The translations under genes were made by a program, and so were the position numbers. Shown here piece after piece: positions 56,143 to 64,000 of a stretch of DNA of 64,000 nt (position 1 is its first letter; each line of letters starts with the position of its first letter). This DNA comes from Melioribacter roseus P3M-2. Lineage in GTDB: Bacteria; Bacteroidota; Ignavibacteria; Ignavibacteriales; Melioribacteraceae. The notes under the pieces are model-generated. The model ran no database searches. It saw only the letters and a list, made by a program, of their open reading frames with translations, and was not told the origin of the DNA. The stretch is taken from contig NC_018178.1 of the NCBI RefSeq assembly GCF_000279145.1, positions 3,233,688-3,297,687 of the forward strand, in the 5' to 3' direction.

Positions 56143-57360
56143 ATGGACTTCAAAGATAAAATCGGATTTATTTACTCGTGGCGGTGGTTCGGTCATAACG
56201 ACCCGCTGACGTTCGAAGACATCAAAACCGCAGGCGCCTCCGGAATTGTTACGGCGCTGCACCATATTCCCTCAGGAGATGTCTGGCCCGAAGAAGAAAT
56301 ATTAAAAAGAAAAAACGAAATTGAAAAAGCGGGCTTGACTTGGGAAGTCGTCGAAAGCCTTCCCGTACATGAAAACATCAAAAAGAAAAAAGACAACTAC
56401 AAACAATTAATTGAGAATTACAAAACTTCCCTTATTAACCTTGCCAAATGCAACGTAAAAAGAGTTTGTTATAATTTTATGCCCGTGCTCGATTGGTCGC
56501 GTACGAATCTGGATATTCGTGCCGACGACGGTTCTATTGTATCAGGATTCGAAACGCGCATTTTTGCCGCATTCGATATTTTTATATTAAAAAGAAAAGG
56601 CGCCGAAACCGATTATTCCGAGGATACGGTCAAAAAAGCCGAAAAATATTTTTCCCGAATCGGCGAGGATGAAAAACAGCGACTTATCGATACTGTTTTG
56701 CTCGGACTGCCCGGTTCTCTCGAAGCCTATACACTCGAAGAATTTCGTAAAGCTCTCGATGAATATAAAGATATCAACGATGCTACGCTCTTAAATAATC
56801 TGAAAGAATTCTTGAAGGAAATAACGCCGGTTGCCGAAGAGAATGGAATATTACTGGCAATACATCCCGACGATCCTCCGCGTCCTCTGCTCGGATTGCC
56901 CCGCGTGGTAAGCACGTGCGACAATCTTACCGAGATTGTAAAAAGCGTGGAATCGCCTTCGAACGGAATAACTTTATGCACGGGTTCCTTGGGGTCGGGC
57001 GTTCATAATAACGTTACCGAAATCGCCGCCCGACTGGCTCGTCATGTGAATTTCGTTCATCTTCGAAATGTTATTATCGACAACGAAGGTAACTTCCGCG
57101 AAAATCATCATCTGGAAGGTTCGGTAGATATGTACAACGTGGTTAAAATTCTCTTGCTCGAACAAAAGCGAAGGCTGGAAGAAGGGCTCGGCAATTACCG
57201 TATGCCGATGAGACCCGACCACGGTAAAATGACGCATTTCGACAAAGAGATTGAAAAGCTTCGGAACAAAAAGTTTTATCCGGGTTATTCTTTTATCGGA
57301 AGGTTAAAAGGTTTATCCGAATTGCAGGGTCTGGAAGTCGGAATAAAATATTCACTGTAA
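56143..57360 (+). CDS. uxuA: Mannonate dehydratase
   Basis: Dehydrates D-mannonate to 2-keto-3-deoxygluconate with a divalent metal. The 405 residues show the UxuA signature: a start with WRWFGHNDP (about 14-22) and ASGIVTALHHIPSGDVW (about 31-47), NFMPVLDWSRTNL (metal/substrate region), IHPDDPPRPLLGLPRV (about 240-255) including His241, and FVHLRNV later, followed by LEGSVDMYNVVKIL. It starts on the base after the uxuB stop codon, a translationally coupled pair, and ends at a hairpin. KDG kinase, KDPG aldolase and uronate isomerase (uxaC) are not in the window. Confidence 0.95.
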   Translation: MDFKDKIGFIYSWRWFGHNDPLTFEDIKTAGASGIVTALHHIPSGDVWPEEEILKRKNEIEKAGLTWEVVESLPVHENIKKKKDNYKQLIENYKTSLINLAKCNVKRVCYNFMPVLDWSRTNLDIRADDGSIVSGFETRIFAAFDIFILKRKGAETDYSEDTVKKAEKYFSRIGEDEKQRLIDTVLLGLPGSLEAYTLEEFRKALDEYKDINDATLLNNLKEFLKEITPVAEENGILLAIHPDDPPRPLLGLPRVVSTCDNLTEIVKSVESPSNGITLCTGSLGSGVHNNVTEIAARLARHVNFVHLRNVIIDNEGNFRENHHLEGSVDMYNVVKILLLEQKRRLEEGLGNYRMPMRPDHGKMTHFDKEIEKLRNKKFYPGYSFIGRLKGLSELQGLEVGIKYSL

Positions 57361-57364
57361 AAAG

Positions 57365-57394
57365 AGCTGTCCCTTCGAAATAGAAGGGACAGCT
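57365..57394. terminator. Bidirectional terminator
   Basis: A 12-bp stem (AGCTGTCCCTTC / GAAGGGACAGCT) with a 6-nt loop lies between the convergent uxuA and pta genes and serves both. Confidence 0.85.
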
Positions 57395-57401
57395 TTTATA
57401 A

Positions 57402-58385
57402 TTAATCGGCCATCAGGCAGGCAATTGCGGCTGTGTTGACGATATCCTCTACTTTACATCCTCTCGATAAATCAAAGAACGGTCTTTTGACTCCCTGGTT
57501 TACAGGGCCTACAGCTTCGGCTCCGCCAAGACGCTGTGCAATTTTATAACCGATATTGCCGGCATTCAAATCGGGGAAAACAAGCACATTGGCTCTGCCT
57601 GCGACTTCACTGCCTGGAGCTTTCTTTTTACCCACCGATTCTATTATTGCAGCGTCGAACTGAAGCTCGCCGTCGACTTTCAAATCGGGTCTTTTTTCAC
57701 GTACCAATTGCGTTGCATTTCTAACTTTGTCGACGAGCGGATGTTCTGCGCTTCCTTTTGTCGAGAACGAAAGCATGGCGATATAAGGTTCTTCACCCGT
57801 TAATTTTTTATGATTATCCGCGGTGGAAATGGCAATGTCAGCCAATTGATTGGGATCGGGGTCGGGATTAACGGCGCAATCGGCAAAACTGTATACTTTA
57901 TCGGGATACGCCATTAAGAAAAAACTCGATAAAATCGATATGCCTTCTTTCAAACCGACGCAAAAGATAGCGGCGCGCGTTACGTCCGCAGTAGTTGCAA
58001 CCGAACCTGCCACGCTGCCGTGAGCCATACCTTCTCTTACCATCATACCGGCGAAGAAGATATCTCTTTTGACGGTCTCGCGGGCTTGTTCGATCGTAAT
58101 ACCTTTATGTTTTCTGAGATTATAAAAGATATTTGCAAAATCACTCAGTTTATCGGACCTTTCCGGGTCGATGATTCTGATGCCGGTTAAATCGATTTTC
58201 AATTCCGCAGCTTGAGCGCGGATTTTTTCTTCGTTACCGAGCGTTATTATCGAGGCAATTCCTTCTTTAGTAAGTATTTCGGCTGCTCTCAATACTCTTT
58301 CGTCATGCGATTCCGGCAAAACAATTGTTCTTTTCTTTTGAGAAGCTTTTTCTCTCAAATTTTTCAACAAAGCAATTTCCGACAT
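57402..58385 (-). CDS. pta: Phosphate acetyltransferase
   Basis: Interconverts acetyl-CoA and acetyl phosphate. The 327 residues correspond to the short, single-domain [23 protein letters not shown] (19-38), [21 protein letters not shown] (about 117-137), a central [21 protein letters not shown] (about 163-183), [18 protein letters not shown] and the closing [24 protein letters not shown]. The N-terminal regulatory domains found in long PTAs are missing. AGGAG precedes the ATG. Acetate kinase is not adjacent. It converges on uxuA with a shared terminator. Confidence 0.94.
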   Translation of the reverse strand: MSEIALLKNLREKASQKKRTIVLPESHDERVLRAAEILTKEGIASIITLGNEEKIRAQAAELKIDLTGIRIIDPERSDKLSDFANIFYNLRKHKGITIEQARETVKRDIFFAGMMVREGMAHGSVAGSVATTADVTRAAIFCVGLKEGISILSSFFLMAYPDKVYSFADCAVNPDPDPNQLADIAISTADNHKKLTGEEPYIAMLSFSTKGSAEHPLVDKVRNATQLVREKRPDLKVDGELQFDAAIIESVGKKKAPGSEVAGRANVLVFPDLNAGNIGYKIAQRLGGAEAVGPVNQGVKRPFFDLSRGCKVEDIVNTAAIACLMAD

Positions 58386-58502
58386 TTTTTCTCCTAATTT
58401 TTTAATTTTTATTCGTAAATATAATTAAAATGGACAATTTAGTTTGAATAATTCCCCTTTTTGACGATATTTTGGAAAAGATAAATCGATTTCCTTATTA
58501 AA

Positions 58503-59555
58503 ATGGAAAGCAAGCAAACATATTCCGTCAGGACATTTTTTACATGGCTCGTAACCATATCGGTTGCAATATATATACTCTATGCTTTCTCTGAAATCTG
58601 GGCTATGTTGATCATTGCTCTTATGCTCTCGATGATATTCAAACCGATCGTGGACTTTATTGAGGGGCGCGGCGTCAGAAGGACGTTTTCAGTATTGATT
58701 GTCTTTGTATCGACGGGCTTACTAAGCATATTCGGTATTTCGATAATCCTGCCCAAGTTTATCCGCCAGATGAAACAGATAATCAATTTAATGACCCCGG
58801 AAAATCTGGATAACATATTCGGACAAATTGAAGGGGTTATTCATAACGCGCTCCCGTTTTTGAGTCCCATCAATCTTTCGGAAAAAATAAGCGTTTATTT
58901 GCAGAGCATGTTCAACATATGGATTAACGACCTTACAAACATTGTGGAAAGTCTCTTCGCTATTATAGCAATTTTAATAATCGTGCCTTTTGTTACCTAT
59001 TTCCTTTTGAAAGACAGTACGTTATTATTAAAAGGCATAATCAATATAATGCCGAATAAATATTTCGAGGTTTCGTATTGGGTCATACGTAAAATATCAA
59101 TTCAATTAAGCAGATACGTCCGGAGTTGGATATTAGACGCCATGATAGTGGGAATTTTGAGCGGACTGGGATTGGCGATGCTGGGCATTAATAATTCGGC
59201 TTCTATCGGATTTGTAGCAGGCGTCGGACATTTGATTCCGTATTTCGGTCCGATCATCGGCGGATTGCCTGCGATATTGATATCGGTTGTACAATTCGGG
59301 GATTTTTCGATGCTGCCGAAAATAATTTTAATGTTTCTGGCCGTTTATGCGCTCGACAACGGATTCATTCAACCCAATTTATTCTCGAAGAGCACGGACA
59401 TTCATCCATTGGGAATAATCATATTAATTTTGATAGGCAGCAAGATGCTCGGAATAATCGGAATGCTGCTTGCGGTGCCCGCCGCCACGGTGATTAAAAC
59501 CGCCGCAAAAGAATTTTATTACGGATATAAGAATTACAAAATTATCAGAATGTAA
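58503..59555 (+). CDS. AI-2E family membrane transporter
   Basis: A 350-residue inner-membrane protein of the AI-2E (PerM/YdiK) family: about eight membrane helices in the family layout, a first pair near 10-50, a long soluble segment (about 80-145) with RQMKQIINLMTPENL, then PFVTYFLLKDSTLLLKGIIN (about 163-182), GVGHLIPYFGPIIGGLPAIL (about 240-259) and LDNGFIQPNLFSKSTDIHPL (about 282-301). Members export small molecules such as AI-2 or act in ion/sodium exchange; the substrate is not predictable. It is divergent from pta and precedes the beta-CASP gene by 30 nt. Confidence 0.9.
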   Translation: MESKQTYSVRTFFTWLVTISVAIYILYAFSEIWAMLIIALMLSMIFKPIVDFIEGRGVRRTFSVLIVFVSTGLLSIFGISIILPKFIRQMKQIINLMTPENLDNIFGQIEGVIHNALPFLSPINLSEKISVYLQSMFNIWINDLTNIVESLFAIIAILIIVPFVTYFLLKDSTLLLKGIINIMPNKYFEVSYWVIRKISIQLSRYVRSWILDAMIVGILSGLGLAMLGINNSASIGFVAGVGHLIPYFGPIIGGLPAILISVVQFGDFSMLPKIILMFLAVYALDNGFIQPNLFSKSTDIHPLGIIILILIGSKMLGIIGMLLAVPAATVIKTAAKEFYYGYKNYKIIRM

Positions 59556-59585
59556 CTTCTCACATCTTCAAAGAAAAGGGATATC

Positions 59586-60983
59586 ATGAAAATTCAATTT
59601 ATAGGAGCCGCTCAGACCGTCACCGGCTCGATGCATTACGTAGAAGCATGCGGAAAAAAATTTCTAATCGACTGCGGATTATATCAGGGCAAAAGAAAAC
59701 TTGCATTCGAACTCAACCGCACGTTCGAATATTTCAATCCGGAAGAAATCGATTTTGTAATTCTCTCCCACGCCCATATCGACCATTCCGGCAATTTACC
59801 TACGCTTGTCAAAAAAGGCTTTAACGGAAAAATATTTGCCACATTTGCCACTCGCGATTTGGCGTCGATTATGCTTTTGGACAGCGCTCACATACAGGAA
59901 AAAGACGTCGAATACGTCAATAAAAAAAGGAAAAAGCGAGGACAAAATTTGTTCGAGCCGCTATACACACAAACAGACGCCAGACAGACTCTCGAACTGT
60001 TCGTCGGTATTAATTATCACCGCGAATTCGAAATTGCTCCCGGCATCAAATTGACATTTTTCGACGCAGGACACATTCTAGGCTCGGCTTCTCTTTTCCT
60101 TACGATAAATGAAAACGGTACATTAAAACATCTCGGTTTTTCGGGCGATCTGGGACGACCGAATTTGCCGATTTTAAGAGACCCCGAAAAAATACCCGAC
60201 GTTGACTATTACATTTGCGAATCGACTTACGGCAACAAAACGCACGACAATCCGAAAGACACCGAAATAAAATTAGCCGAGGTTATCAATTTAGCCTGGG
60301 AAAGAAAATCCAAAATTATCGTTCCGGCTTTCAGCGTGGGGAGAACTCAGGAACTTGTTTATGCCATTCACAGAATATTCGAAAATAAAATGGCGCCTGA
60401 AATAAGAATTTATGTCGACAGTCCGCTCTCCGTTAATGCAACAGAAATTTTCAGGCTGCATCCCGAATGCTTTGATTTCGAAATCAGCCAATTTTTAGTA
60501 AATCATAAAGACCCGTTCGGATTCGATAAATTGACGTATATCAAAGACGTGGAAGATTCAAAAAAATTAAATACTGCCCCGGGTCCTTGCATGATTATTT
60601 CTAGTTCCGGCATGTGCGAATCCGGAAGAATTTTGCACCACCTTGCAAACAATATCGAAAATCCCGACAATATAATTTTAATGGTCGGATATACTGCTGA
60701 AAATACACTCGGTAGAAAAATAACCGAGAAGCAATCGCCCGTTAAAATCTTCGGCGACGAATATCAACTCAACGCCGAAGTAAGAGTGATGGACTCGTTA
60801 AGCGCCCACGCCGACGCAAGAGAATTGTTCGATTACGTATCGCGCTTTGACAAAAGCAGGCTGAGAAAAATATTTCTAGTACACGGCGAATCCGAACAAC
60901 AAATACCGTTTAAATCAAAGCTCCTAAACGCAGGATTCAAATCAGTAGAAATTCCCGAACGGGGATACAGTGCGGAGTTATAA
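59586..60983 (+). CDS. MBL-fold beta-CASP nuclease (RNA-processing type)
   Basis: A 465-residue cytoplasmic metallo-beta-lactamase-fold protein with a beta-CASP insert, related to the CPSF73/YsgA-type exonucleases. The zinc site SHAHIDHSGNLP has His62, His64, Asp66 and His67; the beta-CASP part shows VPAFSVGRTQELVYAI, VDSPLSVNATEIF and SSSGMCESGRILHHLANN, and the closing motifs SLSAHADARELFDYV and VHGE. All catalytic motifs are intact. Likely acts on RNA, possibly 3'-end or ribosomal processing. AAGGGATATC precedes the ATG. Its end overlaps the lipoprotein gene by 14 nt. Confidence 0.93.
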   Translation: MKIQFIGAAQTVTGSMHYVEACGKKFLIDCGLYQGKRKLAFELNRTFEYFNPEEIDFVILSHAHIDHSGNLPTLVKKGFNGKIFATFATRDLASIMLLDSAHIQEKDVEYVNKKRKKRGQNLFEPLYTQTDARQTLELFVGINYHREFEIAPGIKLTFFDAGHILGSASLFLTINENGTLKHLGFSGDLGRPNLPILRDPEKIPDVDYYICESTYGNKTHDNPKDTEIKLAEVINLAWERKSKIIVPAFSVGRTQELVYAIHRIFENKMAPEIRIYVDSPLSVNATEIFRLHPECFDFEISQFLVNHKDPFGFDKLTYIKDVEDSKKLNTAPGPCMIISSSGMCESGRILHHLANNIENPDNIILMVGYTAENTLGRKITEKQSPVKIFGDEYQLNAEVRVMDSLSAHADARELFDYVSRFDKSRLRKIFLVHGESEQQIPFKSKLLNAGFKSVEIPERGYSAEL

Positions 60984-61953
60984 GCACATATTGATAATTT
61001 TTATATTACTGAATATATCATGCAGAAAGAATGATCTGATCGAACCTGCCGATGATTACGTTCCTCCCCTTCCGCCAATAAAATTAGAAGTCTATTCGGC
61101 TTTCGACGGTCAGGTAGGTTTATCATGGCGTAAAAATATGGAGCCAGATATTGAAGGATATCTGGTCTATCGCAGCATTAACGATACATCCGATTTTACT
61201 TATATAACGTTTACTATTAACAATTATTATATCGACGGAAATCTGGAATACGATTCGACTTATTATTATCGTATTGCGGCTAAAGACTTCGACGGAAACA
61301 TAAGCGGATTCAGCGATATGGTTTCCGCTAAACCGGTAAATATTTTCCCGCCATACAATCCGGTTTATCTTTACGTCTATGCGCGCAACAATTCCGGTAA
61401 TCCGGAAATAGAAGTCTCGTGGTCCCCTGCTTACGACAACGATATCAGTCATTATGAAATTTACAGGAGCGCCGTCGTTAATTATACCCTTCAAGATCAA
61501 TACCTTCTTCTAAAATCAGCCGATAATTATTTTCTAGATACTAACAATATTGAACTATTAAAAAAATATTATTACAGAATCGTAAGCGTTGATAAAGGCG
61601 GACTCAAAAGCAGCGGCACGGAACCGGTTTCGGATTATGCGCTCAATGTTCCGGAGCTTTTATATCCGGGAAACAATACGACGATAAACAAAATAGATGA
61701 GTTTATTTTCAGAGCGGCATCGGCTCCCGCCTCTTATGAATTAATTATACAGACAAGCGAACACGAAGGAGTAATTCATAACGTCCCCATATTCGACGCA
61801 GAACCGGATTCGGTTTACGCTCTTAAAGCTGATAATTTATATCTCAATCCTTATATTAAGTATTACTGGAAAATAGCGGCATACACTAAAGATAGAAAAC
61901 CTAATTCGGTAAGCAAAACATTTTCATTTTTTTACAATCCCGGACAGAATTGA
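60970..61953 (+). CDS. Fibronectin type III lipoprotein
   Basis: A 327-residue surface or periplasmic lipoprotein starting at GTG 60970, inside the end of the beta-CASP gene (14-nt overlap). Signal peptide with lipobox LNISC puts the lipidated Cys at residue 18. Two fibronectin-III-like beta sandwiches are visible (about 35-120, GQVGLSWRKNMEPDIEGYLV and YYYRIAAKDFDGNISGFSD; about 128-225, IEVSWSPAYDNDISHYEIYR and YYYRIVSVDKGG), followed by a third less clear beta domain (about 230-325). It is translationally coupled to the upstream gene and is followed 1 nt later by the barrel-like gene, suggesting the two work together. Function unknown. Confidence 0.85.
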   Translation: MRSYKHILIIFILLNISCRKNDLIEPADDYVPPLPPIKLEVYSAFDGQVGLSWRKNMEPDIEGYLVYRSINDTSDFTYITFTINNYYIDGNLEYDSTYYYRIAAKDFDGNISGFSDMVSAKPVNIFPPYNPVYLYVYARNNSGNPEIEVSWSPAYDNDISHYEIYRSAVVNYTLQDQYLLLKSADNYFLDTNNIELLKKYYYRIVSVDKGGLKSSGTEPVSDYALNVPELLYPGNNTTINKIDEFIFRAASAPASYELIIQTSEHEGVIHNVPIFDAEPDSVYALKADNLYLNPYIKYYWKIAAYTKDRKPNSVSKTFSFFYNPGQN

Positions 61954-61954
61954 G

Positions 61955-63877
61955 TTGTCAATTAAAAATAAAATATTATCCGGACTCGCATATTTACTGA
62001 TTTTTTTGCTATCGTCGAATATTTCGTCCGTAGCCCAAGTACTAAGGGACAGTTCAATATATTCAGTCGATTCATTTTCCGGCAAGCTTCTCAGAAACAC
62101 CGTCGATAAACAACTCAACACATACATATTCAACACAAAACTAAATTACAATTACAGGTTCTCCGGTTTGTTTATCGGGCTCGACGAAAATTTCAGTTCA
62201 ACCGTAATCAATTCGACCGAGAAGAATATTAAAGACGAGCAATATTTAAGATTTTTGGCGCAATATAAATTCAATAATTATATCAAGACAGGACTGCTTT
62301 TTTATAATAATTCATACAAAGACAGCCGCCTGTTTTCCATTAACAAAACAAATGTTACGCAGGCGTCTTTTTATGCAGGTAGTCAACCCTGGGAGGGACT
62401 GGAAATTACAGCTTTTGGCGGCAAATCGTCCAACAGTCAAATAGAGGAGACGGACGAAGGAATAATTTACGGAGGCGAGATTAAGCTGGCGCCGACAAAC
62501 ATAAATGAATTTATACTTTCTTCCTTTATGAAATATCAGAATGAAGATATTTCGCCGAGGAAGAATTCGATCAGATACGTTAAATTCGACTTGAATAACG
62601 AGCTGGAAAATTTGAAAAATCAAATATCGTTTAACTACTCTGAACAGAGGCGGGATTTTTATTTCAAAGCCGACAGTATTACTTCATACGAATTCGGCGT
62701 CAACAATAACATCCAGACTCGCAAGGAATCCGACTATCATATAATCGACAGACTTACTTTCGCTCAGTTAAATTCGCCGTTGAAATTTGAATTGACCGGC
62801 AAACTTTCGTGGAAACAGGTGGAAAGATCTACCAGGTACGTAAGTATAGCCAACACATCAAGCAGCTCATTCGACGCCGAAATACAGGAAATGAACCTGG
62901 AGCTGGGAACTAATATCGACTATACGACCGACAATCTGAAATCAACGTTGAGATTCACATACTCCGAACGCGACGAAAACCACAAACCGCGGGAAATTGA
63001 AGGGCTGAGTCAGATAATTTTCAATCAAAGGGAAAAGACCGAGTCGTTAAAAAATAATTTTTCGAAAATTGCGCATATTTCTTTTTCCTCTTTATATAAA
63101 ATTTCCGACAACGATTTGCTGACATTTAATTTATACCACAGAAAACTTCAATACGACACTCCGAGCCCGGATAATTATGACGATCGGGACGAACTCCTAA
63201 GCACAGCCTCATTAACCTATCTGAAAAGACTGAGCCGGATTTTTGCGGCGTTTATCAATCTGGAAGGCACTTTCAATAAAACGGTCTATATTTTTTCCCG
63301 GCGTAGTTCGAACAATAATGTACAGAGGATACTCAAATTCGGCGCGGGAGGTATAATCGAATCGGGTAAATTCCGCTCCGTTAACACGGCTGAAGTTTCC
63401 GCCAATTATACCGTCTTCGATTACGAAAAACTAAATCCGAACTACAAAAGTTTCTCGTATCGGCACCTGATGTTGAAAGATTCCACCTTAACAAACGTCT
63501 GGAAGAATCTCGATTTTTTTGTTACAAGCTATATTAAATTTTCTGAACAGGGCGATTTCAACTGGGATAGTTTTTCTGCAAGTCCCGTAAGATTTTTATC
63601 TGAATTTTACGCCGAGCCCAAATTGATTTTCAAAATAGAAGGTTTCCATTTAGGACTTGGCATACGATATTTTATACTGGAGACGTATAATTACACAACG
63701 GGTCTGGAGAAAAACCTGGCGTCCACATACAAAAGCATCGGTCCCATTGCATCGGCGCGTTATATTATCGGCAGCAAAATAGATTTTACATTCGACGGAA
63801 CCTATGAATTCATAACTTCATCAAATAACGGCAGAGAACTGATAAATTTCAACATGTATTTAAATTATCGATTATAA
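61955..63877 (+). CDS. Putative outer-membrane beta-barrel protein
   Basis: A 640-residue protein from a TTG (61955) one base after the lipoprotein stop codon; no better start is near the signal peptide (about 1-30, ending SSVAQV). The mature part is built of alternating polar/hydrophobic strands separated by Asp/Asn-rich turns, with aromatic strand ends, typical of large outer-membrane barrels (for example LNYNYRFSGLFIGLDENFSS, STLRFTYSERDENHKPREI, and the C-terminal MYLNYRL with terminal aromatic). No TonB plug domain or known motif is seen. It may form a complex with the FN3 lipoprotein. No family was recognised. Confidence 0.65.
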   Translation: MSIKNKILSGLAYLLIFLLSSNISSVAQVLRDSSIYSVDSFSGKLLRNTVDKQLNTYIFNTKLNYNYRFSGLFIGLDENFSSTVINSTEKNIKDEQYLRFLAQYKFNNYIKTGLLFYNNSYKDSRLFSINKTNVTQASFYAGSQPWEGLEITAFGGKSSNSQIEETDEGIIYGGEIKLAPTNINEFILSSFMKYQNEDISPRKNSIRYVKFDLNNELENLKNQISFNYSEQRRDFYFKADSITSYEFGVNNNIQTRKESDYHIIDRLTFAQLNSPLKFELTGKLSWKQVERSTRYVSIANTSSSSFDAEIQEMNLELGTNIDYTTDNLKSTLRFTYSERDENHKPREIEGLSQIIFNQREKTESLKNNFSKIAHISFSSLYKISDNDLLTFNLYHRKLQYDTPSPDNYDDRDELLSTASLTYLKRLSRIFAAFINLEGTFNKTVYIFSRRSSNNNVQRILKFGAGGIIESGKFRSVNTAEVSANYTVFDYEKLNPNYKSFSYRHLMLKDSTLTNVWKNLDFFVTSYIKFSEQGDFNWDSFSASPVRFLSEFYAEPKLIFKIEGFHLGLGIRYFILETYNYTTGLEKNLASTYKSIGPIASARYIIGSKIDFTFDGTYEFITSSNNGRELINFNMYLNYRL

Positions 63878-63934
63878 TTTGCACCAATAAAGAATGTGTT
63901 TTATTTTTATAGAGTTATTTATGGAGTGTCTATT

Positions 63935-64000
63935 TTGACAGAAAAAATATGTTATAAAGAAATTCCGAGCGACAGAAGTCTGCTGCCGGCGCTGGACGAA
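63935..64000 (+). CDS. Unknown protein, N-terminal fragment
   Basis: A reading frame from TTG 63935 to the window edge (22 codons) starts MTEKICYKEIPSDRSLLPAL, with GGAGTG 9 nt upstream. The next ATG at 63921 leads to a stop after five codons and is rejected. The rightward gene continues beyond the window; too little is present to identify it. Confidence 0.5.
   Translation, partial: MTEKICYKEIPSDRSLLPALDE

Overview
The window looks like a chromosomal segment of a member of the Ignavibacteria (Ignavibacteriota/Chlorobi side of the FCB group), close in character to Melioribacter; this is an inference from gene content and style. The evidence is a type IX secretion (T9SS) sorting domain of the NYPNPFNPTT type, a TonB-dependent receptor with a carboxypeptidase-like N-terminal domain, Bacteroidota-style promoters (TTTG, 20 nt, TAnnTTTG) upstream of several genes, lipid A synthesis (lpxH), and AT-rich DNA with few gaps between genes. 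No rRNA, CRISPR array, insertion sequence or intact prophage was seen.

Layout. 1-4.2 kb: the edge of a PEP/pyruvate-binding-domain gene, gdhA, a secreted prolyl oligopeptidase and a small PGPGW-type membrane gene broken at an A-run. 4.2-6.5 kb: small genes and two divergent tRNA-Ser genes, with a damaged GIY-YIG nuclease gene and a stray copy of the tRNA-Ser 3' end. 6.4-12 kb: mtgA, ferritin, rpmB, etfBA, a bifunctional nuclease-family protein and a DUF2851 protein. 12.1-24.1 kb: one long leftward block, pyrG-TPR-purN-purH-mreBCD-mrdA-rodA-dcd-pyrF, joining nucleotide synthesis to the rod-shape machinery. 24.2-29.7 kb: a lytic transglycosylase, a eukaryotic-type citrate synthase, the squalene genes hpnC-hpnD-hpnE and tRNA-Leu. 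29.7-34.4 kb: PBP1A, lpxH and an M1 aminopeptidase. 34.5-40.1 kb: glgC, uvrC, a LacI-family regulator and an iron-dependent alcohol dehydrogenase. 40.1-48.8 kb: a family 9 glycoside hydrolase, a membrane spermidine-synthase-like protein, a membrane-anchored SGNH/TPR protein and a double parvulin. 49-57.4 kb: a putative hexuronate-use locus (T9SS beta-helix protein, TonB receptor, aldose 1-epimerase, mannonate oxidoreductase, mannonate dehydratase). 57.4-64 kb: pta, an AI-2E family transporter, a beta-CASP nuclease, an FN3 lipoprotein, a putative outer-membrane barrel and the start of one more gene.

The most interesting signal is regulatory. A 16-bp near-palindrome of the form ATTRAAACGGTTTAAT occurs in front of the lacI gene, inside the promoter spacer of the mannonate genes, and (14 of 16 matches) just upstream of the promoter of the TonB-receptor operon. 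This predicts one LacI-type regulon in which surface uptake and cytoplasmic breakdown of a uronic-acid sugar are controlled together by the regulator encoded 12-16 kb away. Other items worth a second look are the tRNA-Ser fragment 360 bp from the real gene, the frameshifted genes, an SGNH protein with a helix-turn-helix-like cytoplasmic tail, and a lipoprotein/barrel pair coupled to an RNA-processing enzyme.

All functional names come from reading motifs and family resemblance in the translated sequence; no database search was possible.
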